Source: Glaciecola sp947496235 (GTDB taxonomy: Bacteria > Pseudomonadota > Gammaproteobacteria > Enterobacterales > Alteromonadaceae). From it: a stretch of DNA of 64,000 nt. Positions within the stretch are counted from its first letter, which is position 1; each line of letters begins with the position of its first letter. Below the pieces are notes generated by a model. It saw only the letters and a list, made by a program, of their open reading frames with translations. It ran no database searches and was not told where the DNA came from. Of this stretch, positions 17,380-26,949 are shown piece after piece. The stretch lies in assembly GCF_050306235.1 (NCBI RefSeq), contig NZ_JBLWFH010000005.1, forward strand, positions 248,001-312,000, given 5' to 3'. A program made the position numbers and the translations under genes.

Positions 17380-18132
17380 CTATGCCAGCATGGCGCCCGC
17401 AGCAATCAACGTCATTAAAATCACTAACCAACGGTAGCGTTTGTCGGAGAAGCGTTTGATAATCCATATGCCGATGAAGGCTCCTAGAGCTATGGCTGGC
17501 AGTGTTATCGCATTTAAGCCAAACGAAGAAAGCGTAATCGTATCCCAAACAAAAATATGAAATGGCACCTTGAATACATTAATGACTAAGAAAAACCATG
17601 CGGCTGTACCTATATATTCATTTTTGGGCAGGCGCATACTGAGCAAATAAACTGCCATCACTGGACCTGCTAGGTTACCTATCATGGTGGTTATACCGCC
17701 CAAGGTCCCCATCAAGATAGCGAACCAAGTGTAGTCTGGGACAAATTTATTTTTACGAGTTTCTTGCCAAATCATGATGCCTAAGCTGGCAAAAATAATC
17801 AGCACCATGATTTGAGTGAAAACAGCATCCGAAATGTTGTCACCAATCAAGGTCGCAATGACTACACCTGCTGCCGCTGCAGGAAAGAGTTTATATAGAT
17901 AACCCCAATTTGCGTGCCTATGGTAATAAATGACAGCAAATATATCAGCCATGATTAGCATAGGTAAAACAATACCAGCACTGCTTTTAGCACCAAAAAT
18001 AATCGCCATAACAGGCACGCTCAACATGCCAACACCGTGGACACCTGTTTTTGCCATGCCAATAAAAAAAGCACTAACAAAGAGTAATCCGAGATCCCAG
18101 AGGCTTATTGCGATACCAAATACATCAATCAT
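17380..18132 (-). CDS. TauE/SafE family membrane permease
   Basis: This 250-residue integral inner-membrane protein has about eight hydrophobic helices and the family motif FFIGMAKTGVHGVGMLSVP in the first loop, plus GTLGGITTMIGNLAGPVMA in the middle. TauE/SafE proteins export or import sulfonates, sulfite and related organic anions. It is the second gene of a leftward pair: fumC ends three bases upstream (18136), so the two are probably co-transcribed. That suggests export of a C4 or related organic acid, but this is a guess. The substrate is unknown. Confidence 0.8.
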   Translation of the reverse strand: MIDVFGIAISLWDLGLLFVSAFFIGMAKTGVHGVGMLSVPVMAIIFGAKSSAGIVLPMLIMADIFAVIYYHRHANWGYLYKLFPAAAAGVVIATLIGDNISDAVFTQIMVLIIFASLGIMIWQETRKNKFVPDYTWFAILMGTLGGITTMIGNLAGPVMAVYLLSMRLPKNEYIGTAAWFFLVINVFKVPFHIFVWDTITLSSFGLNAITLPAIALGAFIGIWIIKRFSDKRYRWLVILMTLIAAGAMLA

Positions 18133-18135
18133 TTT

Positions 18136-19542
18136 TTATTGTTCTGCATGTCCTAACATTTTGTTGGCGTCTACCCATAGATCAAACTCATCTTCAGTAA
18201 GATAGCCTAAAGACAAGGCGGCTTGTTTCAACTTTGTGCCTTCTTTGTAGGCTTTTTTGGCGATTTCGGCTGCTTTGTCATAGCCAATATGGGGATTAAG
18301 CGCTGTAACTAACATTAATGAATTGTTCAAATGCTTATCAATGGATTTTACGTCAGGTTGAATGCCAATAACACAATTTTCAGTAAAGCTTTTACAGGCG
18401 TCACTTAACAAGGTGGCAGAATTAATCAAATTAAACGCCATCATGGGTTTAAACACGTTTAGCTGGAACTGACCACTACTACCACCAACGGACATTGCAA
18501 CATCATTACCCATTACTTGAGCCGCAACCATAGTAATTGCCTCTACCTGAGTCGGATTTACTTTCCCCGGCATAATAGAAGAACCCGGTTCATTGGCTGG
18601 TAGATGAATTTCTCCAATACCGGCTCTGGGTCCTGAGCCTAACATGCGAATATCATTAGCAATTTTCATTAAGCTAACAGCAATTTGCTTTAGGGCACCG
18701 TGGCTTTCAACTAGGGCATCATGGGCTGACAAAGTAGCAAATTTATTCTCCGCGGTAACAAATGGGTGACCTGTTAACTTTGCAATTATCTGTGCAACTT
18801 TTTGGGCATAACCTTTAGGTGTGTTCAAACCCGTACCTACAGCTGTTCCTCCTAAAGCCAGTTGGCTTAGATGGGGGAGTGTGTTTTCTAAGGCTTCTAA
18901 TCCATGATCTAATTGCGTTACGTAACCCGAAAACTCCATGCCAAGCGTCAGGGGCGTTGCATCCATAAAGTGGGTTCTACCAATTTTGACAATTTGCTGA
19001 AATTCATCTGACTTTTTAGCTAGTGCATCTCGTAACATCTTTACATTAGGTATGCAGTTTTCAACGATTAATTTATAGCCTGCAATGTGCATGGCGGTAG
19101 GAAAAGTATCATTGGACGATTGAGATTTATTCACATCATCATTTGGATGAATTGTTTTATCTGTGTCATTGAGGGAGCCACCTTTTAATACGTGCGCTCT
19201 GTTGGCAATAACTTCGTTTACATTCATGTTAGATTGAGTACCAGAACCTGTTTGCCACACCACTAGTGGGAATTGCTCATCAAGTTCACCAGAGAGAATT
19301 TCATCACACACTTTGGCGATTAGTTCGGCTTTTTCTTTGGATAATACTGCTAATTCTGCATTGGTTAATGCTGCCGCCTTTTTTAAATAGGCAAAGGCAT
19401 AGATAATCTGCATTGGCATTTTCATTGTGCTCGATGCAATATCAAAGTTTTGTTTGGACCTCTGGGTTTGTGCGCCCCAATATTTGTCTGCCGGCACCTC
19501 AATTGCGCCGATTGAATCTTGTTCCGTTCTCTTTTTTGACAT
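18136..19542 (-). CDS. fumC: Class II fumarate hydratase (fumarase C)
   Basis: This 468-residue cytoplasmic tetrameric lyase interconverts fumarate and malate in the TCA cycle without an iron-sulfur cluster. Family features are GSGTQSNMNVNEV (substrate site), NDTFPTAMH, KIGRTHFMDATPLTLG with the active-site His, and the superfamily signature GSSIMPGKVNPTQ. The length matches E. coli FumC (467). The start MSKKRTEQDSIG is normal. The gene is followed after three bases by the TauE permease. FumC versus aspartase is settled by the fumarase-like GSGTQSNMN and by length. Confidence 0.92.
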   Translation of the reverse strand: MSKKRTEQDSIGAIEVPADKYWGAQTQRSKQNFDIASSTMKMPMQIIYAFAYLKKAAALTNAELAVLSKEKAELIAKVCDEILSGELDEQFPLVVWQTGSGTQSNMNVNEVIANRAHVLKGGSLNDTDKTIHPNDDVNKSQSSNDTFPTAMHIAGYKLIVENCIPNVKMLRDALAKKSDEFQQIVKIGRTHFMDATPLTLGMEFSGYVTQLDHGLEALENTLPHLSQLALGGTAVGTGLNTPKGYAQKVAQIIAKLTGHPFVTAENKFATLSAHDALVESHGALKQIAVSLMKIANDIRMLGSGPRAGIGEIHLPANEPGSSIMPGKVNPTQVEAITMVAAQVMGNDVAMSVGGSSGQFQLNVFKPMMAFNLINSATLLSDACKSFTENCVIGIQPDVKSIDKHLNNSLMLVTALNPHIGYDKAAEIAKKAYKEGTKLKQAALSLGYLTEDEFDLWVDANKMLGHAEQ

Positions 19543-19611
19543 AAGACAGCCTAAATTACATTAATAGAATTAATTGCTACATGAATTAAATCAGGCTGGA
19601 TTTATCTAGTT

Positions 19612-20259
19612 TTATAATTTCTTCAGAATACGGTTCAGTTTGCCTTGCCACTCTGGCGCTAGGCTAGATAAGGTTGCCGCCTTTTGAATATCTTGGACAC
19701 TGTATTCCACACCCTTTGGTGGTTTGGTCATAAACATGATGTCTTTTACACTACAAGTTTGTTGTTCTCGATGAGACAGATTTACAGTATCACCAATAGC
19801 AACTGTGCCAGGTTCAAGTACGCGAAAATACCAGCCGGTATTGCCTTGTTCTAAAATAAAGCTATCTACTTTTTTAACATCATATCTATGATTTATTTTA
19901 GCGCAGGGCGCTCGCGGCGAACTGACCTGAAGAACTAAAGATCCCATTGTGTAAACATCGCCGATAAACACATTTTCTTCGTGCATATCGGGGATAGAAA
20001 TATTTTCACCTATGGTACCAATTTGCATCTTACTGGCATGTTCAGGAAAAGCGCTTTGCAGAATTTCATACCCAAGCGTGGAATATTGATGAAACGCCAT
20101 TTCAGGTCCACCGTGTAACTGTTTGTTACCTTGCTCGTCCTCTACGGCTCCCTCTTTTTCAACATGAAGTTGCTGATACGCTTGTTTAATAATGCTACTT
20201 GGCGAGCCTTTGGGACCAAAGGGCTGGGGCTTGCCAGCAAAAAGATGAGTTACCTGCAT
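19612..20259 (-). CDS. MOSC domain protein (YiiM-like)
   Basis: The product of about 215 residues begins MQVTHLFAGKPQPFG at the ATG at 20259. An in-frame ATG at 20418 would extend the reading into the divergent sigma-factor region with unrelated sequence, so it is rejected. The MOSC domain includes the conserved SSPRAPCAKINHRYDV stretch with its family Cys, and DxxG-type loops (GTIGENISIPDM). MOSC proteins bind a molybdenum cofactor; YiiM reduces N-hydroxylated compounds. A C-terminal 3-alpha segment (SVKDIMFMTKPP) matches YiiM. The partner and substrate here are unknown. Confidence 0.8.
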   Translation of the reverse strand: MQVTHLFAGKPQPFGPKGSPSSIIKQAYQQLHVEKEGAVEDEQGNKQLHGGPEMAFHQYSTLGYEILQSAFPEHASKMQIGTIGENISIPDMHEENVFIGDVYTMGSLVLQVSSPRAPCAKINHRYDVKKVDSFILEQGNTGWYFRVLEPGTVAIGDTVNLSHREQQTCSVKDIMFMTKPPKGVEYSVQDIQKAATLSSLAPEWQGKLNRILKKL

Positions 20260-20397
20260 TGTTGTATAAACCTGTCGAACTAGCCTAGCTTCAGTGTATG
20301 CTAAATAACACCTTATTTGTACAGTCAAATTTTTTAATTTTTTGGTGTAAACCTTTTTGAGCTCAGTTGCGACTATAGATTCAAGACGGACACGAAA

Positions 20398-20970
20398 ATG
20401 AGAAAAATGAGACATCACTTGAACCTAGTGACGCCGATGGAAATACAGGAATGTAATGAAGATAGCTTAATAGCTTCAGCTCGCGCTGGGGACGTTTCTG
20501 CCTTCAAAACCATTTATGAGCTGCATATAAACCGAGTTTATGGGCTATGTTTGCGCTTGTGCGCGGACAAAAGTTTGGCAGAAGACGCGGCGCAAGAGGT
20601 ATTTATTCAACTGTGGAACAAATTAGACAACTTTGATGGCAAGAGCAAGTTTTCTACTTGGTTACATAGTGTTACTTCCAATGTCACTATTAGCTATATC
20701 CGTAAACAGCGGGGCTGGTGGCAACGAATGTTTGATATTGAAGCTTCCGACATAGATGAAAGAAGCGCTGACTTAATTACAGATTTAAGTGACCTAGAAA
20801 AAATGATCTATCGATTACCTGAGCGAGCTAGGTGGGTGTTTGTCCTCCATGCAATTGAAGGTTACCGGCATGAACAAATAGCAGAAACCTTAGATATTGC
20901 AGTAGGTACAAGCAAAGTGCAATTTCACCGAGCAAGAACCATGATTGAGGAGTGGATGGGAAATGAGTAA
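20398..20970 (+). CDS. ECF-type RNA polymerase sigma factor
   Basis: This 190-residue sigma-70 family protein has region 2 (YELHINRVYGLCLRLCADKS, then AEDAAQEVFIQLWNKLDNF) and region 4 (RLPERARWVFVLHAIEGY and HEQIAETLDIAVGTSKVQFH). It lacks region 3, so it is an extracytoplasmic-function sigma factor. The first ATG is at 20398; homologous sequence begins near the ATG at 20437, which is equally possible because neither has a strong ribosome binding site. It heads a rightward three-gene cluster with a membrane protein (20963) and a DUF4097 protein (21454). Autoregulation is typical but not visible. Confidence 0.85.
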   Translation: MRKMRHHLNLVTPMEIQECNEDSLIASARAGDVSAFKTIYELHINRVYGLCLRLCADKSLAEDAAQEVFIQLWNKLDNFDGKSKFSTWLHSVTSNVTISYIRKQRGWWQRMFDIEASDIDERSADLITDLSDLEKMIYRLPERARWVFVLHAIEGYRHEQIAETLDIAVGTSKVQFHRARTMIEEWMGNE

Positions 20971-21436
20971 GCAAGATAGATTAACTCGACAAATCAACGA
21001 GCTTGCACGTGAAAAAACGCCACAAAGAGATCTTTGGCAAGGCGTTGAACATGCAATTACTCAAGGTTCTACCAAGGTTGAAACAAATTGGCGACCTCAA
21101 CTAGCAATTGCGGCATCTCTGCTTCTAGTGGTGTTGGTTGGGTATATGGGATACCAATCAGGCATTAATACACAAAGTTCAATAATTGCAGAGCAAATGA
21201 GCGAGCAATATTTGAAACAACGAGAAGAATTATTGGTGAGTTTTCAAGATAAACCTGCCACCACAGAAAATTGGCAACAACAACTTGACGATTTAGACCG
21301 AGCAGCAGCTGCGATAAAAAGTGCGTTGCAAGAAGACCCGAAAAATCCAGCGTTGCTGCACATGCTTAAGCAGGTGTATGAGCAACAATTGAAACTGATT
21401 GAGCGTGTGCATGCGCCATCATGGCAAAAAATTTAA
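20963..21436 (+). CDS. Putative anti-sigma factor (single-span membrane protein)
   Basis: Starting at the ATG at 20963, which overlaps the end of the sigma-factor gene by eight bases, this 157-residue protein has a cytoplasmic N-terminal half. One transmembrane helix (LAIAASLLLVVLVGYMGYQ) and a periplasmic helical tail follow (KQREELLVSFQD to QEDPKNPALLHMLKQVYEQQ). This topology and its position straight after an ECF sigma gene fit an anti-sigma factor that holds the sigma factor at the membrane. There is no clear zinc-binding anti-sigma (HxxxCxxC) motif. The role is an inference from position and topology. Confidence 0.65.
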   Translation: MSKQDRLTRQINELAREKTPQRDLWQGVEHAITQGSTKVETNWRPQLAIAASLLLVVLVGYMGYQSGINTQSSIIAEQMSEQYLKQREELLVSFQDKPATTENWQQQLDDLDRAAAAIKSALQEDPKNPALLHMLKQVYEQQLKLIERVHAPSWQKI

Positions 21437-21453
21437 TAGGAAAAGGTGTAATT

Positions 21454-22419
21454 ATGACGAAGTTAACGAAATTGATATTGGGTTCAGGTATGCTCCTATT
21501 ACCTCTGTGCTTAATGGCGAAAACTCAAGTCAACAAAACCTTGGACGCAGATCCTAACAGTATTGTGGAAATAGAGCACACTGCAGGTAAGGCCAGAATA
21601 GAGGGGTGGGACAAAAATCAAGTTAAAGTGGAAGGTACTTTAGGGGATGACACCGAAGAGTTTAAATTTGAGCGCAATGGCAAAACTATACAGATCATTG
21701 TTGAAACTGAAACCGGCGGCTGGGGCAATTGGGGCGGAAGCAATGTTGACGAAGATAATTTGCGAATATTTGTACCTAAGATGGCTACAATAAATTATCA
21801 ATCGGTAAATGCTGATGTTGATATTTTGGATATAGCCGGAGGGGCTGAAGTAGAAGTCATTAATGGCGAAATTAAAGCCAAAAACATTGCCGGTGGACTG
21901 GAAATGACCACAGTCAATGGTGATCTTAAAGGTGATGATATCAGCGGAGACGTGGAAGTTGAAGCTGTAAATGGTGATATAAAATTCTCCCACAAAAATG
22001 GTGAAAAAGTCCAAGTCGTTGCAGTTAATGGCGATATTGAATTTGCTTCAGAGGCCAAAGACATAAAGATTGAAACGGTAAACGGTGATATGGAAGCCAT
22101 TTTAACTAACGTCAATTCAATGAGCTTAGATACGGTGAACGGCAATATTGATGTTTATCTGAGTTTACTGGACGGCGCAAGAGTGCGCGCAGCCTCAGTT
22201 AGCGGTGATATGGAATTCTTTTTCGACAAAGACGTGCAGGCAAAATTTGATATTGAAGCCCATGCCGGCGGTGATATTACCAATAAGCTTACCAACCAAA
22301 GAGCGCAAGAAGCAGAGTTTGGTCCAAGATCTTGGTTGGAATTTTCAAAAGGCAATCCAAAAGCCTCAGTGAAAGTATCTACGGTAAGCGGTGGTATAAC
22401 ATTAAACAGTAAAAAATAA
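21454..22419 (+). CDS. DUF4097 family exported protein with beta-helix-like repeats
   Basis: Starting at the ATG at 21454 (behind AGGAAAAGGTG), this protein of about 321 residues has a signal peptide (LILGSGMLLLPLCLMAKT) and a DUF4097 region. In it the short motif VNGDI/VNGEI returns many times at roughly 16-20-residue spacing (AVNGDIKF, AVNGDIEF, TVNGDMEA, TVNGNIDV), typical of a right-handed beta-helix. It is probably periplasmic or surface-bound and may be the cargo or target of the ECF sigma system upstream. The repeated stretches make many shadow frames on the minus strand, which are not genes. The terminator at 22443-22476 ends the cluster. The function is unknown. Confidence 0.75.
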   Translation: MTKLTKLILGSGMLLLPLCLMAKTQVNKTLDADPNSIVEIEHTAGKARIEGWDKNQVKVEGTLGDDTEEFKFERNGKTIQIIVETETGGWGNWGGSNVDEDNLRIFVPKMATINYQSVNADVDILDIAGGAEVEVINGEIKAKNIAGGLEMTTVNGDLKGDDISGDVEVEAVNGDIKFSHKNGEKVQVVAVNGDIEFASEAKDIKIETVNGDMEAILTNVNSMSLDTVNGNIDVYLSLLDGARVRAASVSGDMEFFFDKDVQAKFDIEAHAGGDITNKLTNQRAQEAEFGPRSWLEFSKGNPKASVKVSTVSGGITLNSKK

Positions 22420-22442
22420 TAGGTTATTAAAAAACTATCTAT

Positions 22443-22476
22443 AACCCAGCCCAGCTTATGCTGGGCTGGGTTTTTT
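22443..22476 (+). terminator. Strong Rho-independent terminator
   Basis: AACCCAGCCCAGC (22443-22455) pairs with GCTGGGCTGGGTT (22460-22472) around a TTAT loop and is followed by TTTT. It closes the sigma / membrane protein / DUF4097 cluster. Confidence 0.92.
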
Positions 22477-22583
22477 AAATGCATAAGACATCTTTGCTTG
22501 GTATTGCTTACGTAAACCGCAATTGCTTTTCTGTATAGACTCAGTAAGCTATGAAAAGCAAGTCTATGTGATATGGAAGTGAC

Positions 22584-23093
22584 ATGAACAATAAACATAT
22601 CAGTGTATTTACGCATTCTTTGCATCAGTTACTGCAAATAATTTGTAAAATCGATTTGGCTGTAGAAGGCAACGAAGATATTTTATTTAAGCGGCTAGCG
22701 GAAGATATGTTGCCATTAATTGTTCAAGCAGAAATTGCGGCGAGTTTTGCTTTACGTGCCTGTTGTCCCATTGCTGGTGTGAAAACCTCTACCTTTGTCA
22801 AACAAGAAAAGAACTTTCAAGGGATTAAGTTGCAATTAGCCCAAACTATTGAATACATCGAAAGTTTGGATAATTCAAAAAATGATTTTTCAGTCACCAT
22901 ATTGGATCGGGCCGGTCCTATTCCTGTAGAGCTAAAGGCGGATGATTTTCTATTGGAATTCGCTTATCCAAATTTCTATTTTCATATCAGCATAGTGTAT
23001 GCCATAGCCAGAGCTAACAATGTCCCCTTAACTAAAGGTGATTTTGATGGAAAACATCAATATCCCGAAGGTTTTTCATTTGAAGCCCAATAA
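22584..23093 (+). CDS. DUF1993 family protein
   Basis: This 169-residue soluble helical protein matches the DUF1993 pattern: an N-terminal helix ending DMLPLIVQAEIA, a central helix (FQGIKLQLAQTIEYIES) and the C-terminal signature FAYPNFYFHISIVYAIARAN followed by GVPLTKGDFDG-like sequence. DUF1993 members are related in fold to DinB-type four-helix bundles. No catalytic residues are identified. The gene is monocistronic, between a strong terminator and the TPR protein. Function is unknown; stress-related use is only suggested by the DinB relationship. Confidence 0.75.
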   Translation: MNNKHISVFTHSLHQLLQIICKIDLAVEGNEDILFKRLAEDMLPLIVQAEIAASFALRACCPIAGVKTSTFVKQEKNFQGIKLQLAQTIEYIESLDNSKNDFSVTILDRAGPIPVELKADDFLLEFAYPNFYFHISIVYAIARANNVPLTKGDFDGKHQYPEGFSFEAQ

Positions 23094-23196
23094 TCTGGAA
23101 ACTGTTTAACTCTCTATATTGATAAGCCGCAATATAGTGTTTAACATGAAAATTCTGGTATGGACTAAGTATCTCACTTTCAAGGTTGGACTCTAA

Positions 23197-24594
23197 TTGT
23201 CAAAGCTCATAGCTGAAATCAAACGTCGCCGAGTAGTACAAACCTTCGTGCCTTATTTAGCATTAGTATGGCTACTTTTGCAGATTGTCTCGGTACTAAC
23301 GCCTATGCTGAATTGGCATCCATTGGTAAATACCTTGGTTGCGGTGGTGTTGTTTGCCGGAATCCCGGTGATGTTATATTTGTCTTGGTATTTTGACTTT
23401 ACTGCTGAAGGACTAAAACCGGTTTTTGCATCTGATCAACAAGAAGATGAACTGGCTAAATTTGGACTTGTTCATTGGATCTTTCTGATTGCTATCACCT
23501 TATGTTCTGGCTATATAGGTTATCAAGTTTATTATGATATTAAATCAGAGCTTGATAAACAGGCTGAGCCAGAAGATGCCAGTTTCTCTGCTAATTCTAT
23601 TGCGGTTATACCCTTTAAAGATAACAGTCCAAGCCAAGATCAAGACTATTTAGCACAGGGTATCGCAGAAGAAATTTCCAATCTTTTAGGTCGCTTTAAA
23701 GAGTTTAAAGTAGCCTCTACCAGTTCTACCTCACGTTTGGCTGACCAACAATTAACACCGGTAGAAATAGCAAAGTTAGTGAATGTACAAACGGTAATAA
23801 CCGGTAGTGTACGCAAAAATGGTAACCAGCTAAAAGTGTTTGCTGAATTGCTAAATGCTGAAGATGGTCGGGTGTTATGGTCAGACAATTTTTCACGTAA
23901 TTTTGAAGACATCTTTTTTATTGAATCAGAGATTGCCCGCTCAATTGTAAACTTGATTCAAGATAGCTATGTGACCTCAGATCAAATGGCTAATCAGGCG
24001 AGAACCCAAAGTACAGAAGCTTATGTGGTATATCTGAAAGGTAGAGAGCAATATAGCAAGCAAACTACCGAATCCATGAAGCAGGCTCGGGCATTATTTG
24101 AACAAGCCATAGGTTTGGATCCAGAATATGCTCAAGCTTATATTAGCTTGGCTGATACCCTTCTTTTGCTGTCTAAAGGCGATACTAGATTTGGCGTTTT
24201 AGATCCTGATATTGCAGTTAATCTAGCCACTGAGAAAATCAATAACGCCCTGTTGAGATCAGATACCAATGCAGAAGCTTTTGCAATTTTAGGCAAAACA
24301 TTTGAATTGACTGGTAATCAACAAGACGCATTAGATGCCTATGAAAAAGCCACAGAATTAAACCCCAGTTTAGCCAAAGCCTATATGTGGAAGCATTTAT
24401 TGCTTAAAAATATGGCACGCTATGCAGAGTCTTTTGAAGCGATTGAAAAAGCTATTGAGCTTGATCCTGTATCGCTCGCGACCATGTCTAATTATGCCTT
24501 GGCATTAGAGTATATAGGTGAAGTAGAAGAGGCTAAGAAACAATATAGCCTCATCAAAGAGTACTTTCCCGAATTTTCTTATACAGATGATTAG
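23197..24594 (+). CDS. Membrane protein with TolB-N-like and TPR domains
   Basis: This 465-residue protein starts at TTG (23197), with AAGGTTGGA as ribosome binding site. Three hydrophobic segments occupy about residues 13-125 (PYLALVWLLLQIVSVL, LVAVVLFAGIPVMLYLSWYF, WIFLIAITLCSGYIGY). A TolB-N-like domain (SIAVIPFKDNSPSQDQDYLA to SDNFSRNFED) and several tetratricopeptide repeats (AYISLADTLLLLSKG, AFAILGKTFELTGNQQDALD, YALALEYIGEVEEAKK) follow. The same arrangement is often fused to a winged-helix or adenylate-cyclase domain; here no such output domain is present. The likely role is a scaffold or sensor at the inner membrane. The partner is unknown. Confidence 0.7.
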   Translation: MSKLIAEIKRRRVVQTFVPYLALVWLLLQIVSVLTPMLNWHPLVNTLVAVVLFAGIPVMLYLSWYFDFTAEGLKPVFASDQQEDELAKFGLVHWIFLIAITLCSGYIGYQVYYDIKSELDKQAEPEDASFSANSIAVIPFKDNSPSQDQDYLAQGIAEEISNLLGRFKEFKVASTSSTSRLADQQLTPVEIAKLVNVQTVITGSVRKNGNQLKVFAELLNAEDGRVLWSDNFSRNFEDIFFIESEIARSIVNLIQDSYVTSDQMANQARTQSTEAYVVYLKGREQYSKQTTESMKQARALFEQAIGLDPEYAQAYISLADTLLLLSKGDTRFGVLDPDIAVNLATEKINNALLRSDTNAEAFAILGKTFELTGNQQDALDAYEKATELNPSLAKAYMWKHLLLKNMARYAESFEAIEKAIELDPVSLATMSNYALALEYIGEVEEAKKQYSLIKEYFPEFSYTDD

Positions 24595-25086
24595 GCTTTT
24601 AGTAAGTTCCAATTTATTGAATAAAATAATAAAAAAGCAATTATAAAAGAATATGAGGTTTCGGAAGGTTTCTTTAAATCAATTATGATTGTCTATAAAA
24701 AGGTAAGTTATGAAGTATTCAAAATTCAATGTGAAATATAACAGCTGTTCTGCTGGCTTTTCTGTTATCCATATGATTGACCTTACCTGGACATAGAACA
24801 AGCTATGAGAATGACAATGTTTCTTTATTTATAACCCCCTCAACCTATTCTTATCTTTCCCAATCGGCGATTACAAAAATATAACATTCAATTTTTGTCT
24901 TGGTTTCTTTTATGTCATGGCTCAATTCATAACCGACTGAAATCTATCAAATTGATTATCGAACTCGAATAAGCCATCAGAACCCCTTTAACTTTTTTGT
25001 AAACAAATTGTATAAATGAAACACTTGTAAACGTTTACATAATCAGCTACATTTACGCAAATTTTTAAATAAGTAAAAGGGATTAG
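24595..25086. other. 492-base intergenic region upstream of the glucan utilization operon
   Basis: This AT-rich non-coding stretch separates the TPR protein from the symporter. Its right end carries a perfect LacI-type palindrome (25026-25039) and a possible half-site TGTAAACA at 24998-25005, with an AT-rich TATAAATG element between them. The left 350 bases show no convincing ORF, RNA gene or terminator. Confidence 0.5.
25026..25039. promoter_or_regulatory. LacI-family operator
   Basis: TGTAAACGTTTACA is a perfect 14-base palindrome with the central CG typical of LacI-family operators. It sits 47 bases upstream of the symporter start. The LacI-family gene at 30505 is the obvious regulator, most likely repressing the operon until a glucan oligosaccharide is present. 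Confidence 0.75.
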
Positions 25087-26949
25087 ATGCAGTTAGCAGG
25101 AATCGATATCGCCATTATTCTGGCATATTTAGTCGCTATTTTAAGTATAGGTCTACTACTTAAACGCCGCGCCGCCAAAGATCTTAGTGCGTATTATCAG
25201 GGTGGAAAAACCTTGCCTTGGTACATGTTAGGCTTATCCAATGCCTCTGGTATGTTCGATATTTCAGGAACCATGTGGTTGGTTACCTTGTTATTTGTTT
25301 ATGGGCTTAAAAGTATTTGGATACCATGGTTATGGCCTGTGTTTAACCAAGTATTTCTAATGGTGTTCCTATCCATTTGGTTGCGCCGTTCTAACGTATT
25401 AACCGGTGCAGAATGGATGCGAACCCGTTTTGGCGATAGCCAAGGCGGAAAGCTCTCACATTTTATCGTTATTCTATTTGCCATAATAAGTGTATTGGGA
25501 TTTCTCGCTTATGGATTTGTTGGTGTAGGAAAATTCGTCGAGATATTTATTCCCTACGAAACTGTTGCCCCTTATTTGCCTTTCACACTAGCGCCAGAAT
25601 TTGTACCGCATTTTTACGGCATTATCTTTACCACAATAGCAACCCTTTACGTAATGATGGGTGGCATGATGAGTATCGTATGGGCCGATGTGTTGCAATT
25701 TACGATTATGACCTTCGCATCCTTGGCAATCGGTATTATCGCTATGACACAAGTGTCACCAGAAGCGTTAAATAGCGCGGTGCCAGAAGGTTGGACAAAT
25801 CCATTTTTCGGATGGAGTTTAGAATTAGATTGGTCAGCGCTGATAGCTGAAGTCAATGACAAAATTCTCTCTGACGGTTATTCACTGTTCAGTATATTTG
25901 TCATGATGATGTTGTTTAAAGGCGTTTTAGTAAGTGCTGCTGGCCCTGCTCCCAATTATGATATGCAGAAAATACTCGCCACGCGTTCACCCAAAGAAGG
26001 CGCGTTAATGAGTGGATTCGTTTCTATTGTGTTAATGCCAATTCGCTATTTCATGATTGCAGGCTTTACCGTATTGGCCATAGTATTTTATGAGCGCTTG
26101 GATTTGATGTCAGGTGGTTCACTGGATTTTGAAAACATTCTTCCAAGTGCAATTTTGGAATTTGCACCTGTAGGCATTTTAGGTATCTTGCTCGCGGGTT
26201 TGATCTCCGCCTTTATGTCAACTTTCGCGGCTACAGTAAATGCTGCACCTGCATATTTGGTTAACGATATTTACTATCGATATATCAACCCAAATGCGTC
26301 AAACAAAACCTTAATCAGAGCAAGTTATATCGTCTCTGTTAGTGTAGTGCTAATTAGTACTGTCATTGGACTCTATGTGCAAAGTATCAATAGTATTTTG
26401 CAATGGTTGGTGTCTGGACTGTGGGGCGGTTACGTAGTATCTAACGTGCTCAAATGGTATTGGTGGCGACTCAACGGCTTGGGTTATTTCTACGGCATGT
26501 TAGCAGGAATAGTCGGGGCTCTCGTTCTGCCACCTGTCGCCGGCGCCTTGTTCCCAGAATTGAGCTCGGATCTTCTGCCTCTAACAGTGTTCCCTGTGTT
26601 GTTAGTAATATCAGGTTTTATCTGCATCATGGTCAGTATCAAAACTGATTCTGATGATATCGAAGTACTTAAATCCTTCTATAAAACGGTCAAGCCCTGG
26701 GGCTTCTGGGGACCAATAAAAGAACAGGTGATGAAGGAAGATCCATCATTTGAACCAAATAACAACTTCAAACAAGACATGTTTAATGTGCTAACAGGCG
26801 TTATTGCACAAACAAGTCTGGTAGCACTCCCGATATTCATTGTGATCAAAGAATGGGGCTCACTTACAACAACTCTCGTCATTCTCGCGATAAGCGCAAT
26901 TCTGCTGAAGCGAAATTGGTACAACAAACTTGATGAAAACGCAGCATGA
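25087..26949 (+). CDS. Sodium:solute symporter (SSS family), sugar-type
   Basis: This 620-residue inner-membrane transporter has about 14 hydrophobic helices. The N terminus (IDIAIILAYLVAILSIGLLL) and the family segment YYQGGKTLPWYMLGLSNASG are typical of SSS proteins such as the SGLT-type sugar carriers. It probably imports a beta-linked disaccharide or oligosaccharide with sodium. It is the first gene of a three-gene operon; its end overlaps the phosphorylase start by four bases (ATGA), so translation is coupled. An operator palindrome lies upstream. Cellobiose or laminaribiose are likely substrates judged by the following GH94 and GH5 genes. Confidence 0.85.
   Translation: MQLAGIDIAIILAYLVAILSIGLLLKRRAAKDLSAYYQGGKTLPWYMLGLSNASGMFDISGTMWLVTLLFVYGLKSIWIPWLWPVFNQVFLMVFLSIWLRRSNVLTGAEWMRTRFGDSQGGKLSHFIVILFAIISVLGFLAYGFVGVGKFVEIFIPYETVAPYLPFTLAPEFVPHFYGIIFTTIATLYVMMGGMMSIVWADVLQFTIMTFASLAIGIIAMTQVSPEALNSAVPEGWTNPFFGWSLELDWSALIAEVNDKILSDGYSLFSIFVMMMLFKGVLVSAAGPAPNYDMQKILATRSPKEGALMSGFVSIVLMPIRYFMIAGFTVLAIVFYERLDLMSGGSLDFENILPSAILEFAPVGILGILLAGLISAFMSTFAATVNAAPAYLVNDIYYRYINPNASNKTLIRASYIVSVSVVLISTVIGLYVQSINSILQWLVSGLWGGYVVSNVLKWYWWRLNGLGYFYGMLAGIVGALVLPPVAGALFPELSSDLLPLTVFPVLLVISGFICIMVSIKTDSDDIEVLKSFYKTVKPWGFWGPIKEQVMKEDPSFEPNNNFKQDMFNVLTGVIAQTSLVALPIFIVIKEWGSLTTTLVILAISAILLKRNWYNKLDENAA

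Noticed and set aside
21640..22145. Minus-strand open frames inside the DUF4097 gene
   Set aside because: They mirror the repeated VNGDI codons and contain low-complexity Ser, Thr and Phe sequence. They have no ribosome binding sites and no family resemblance.
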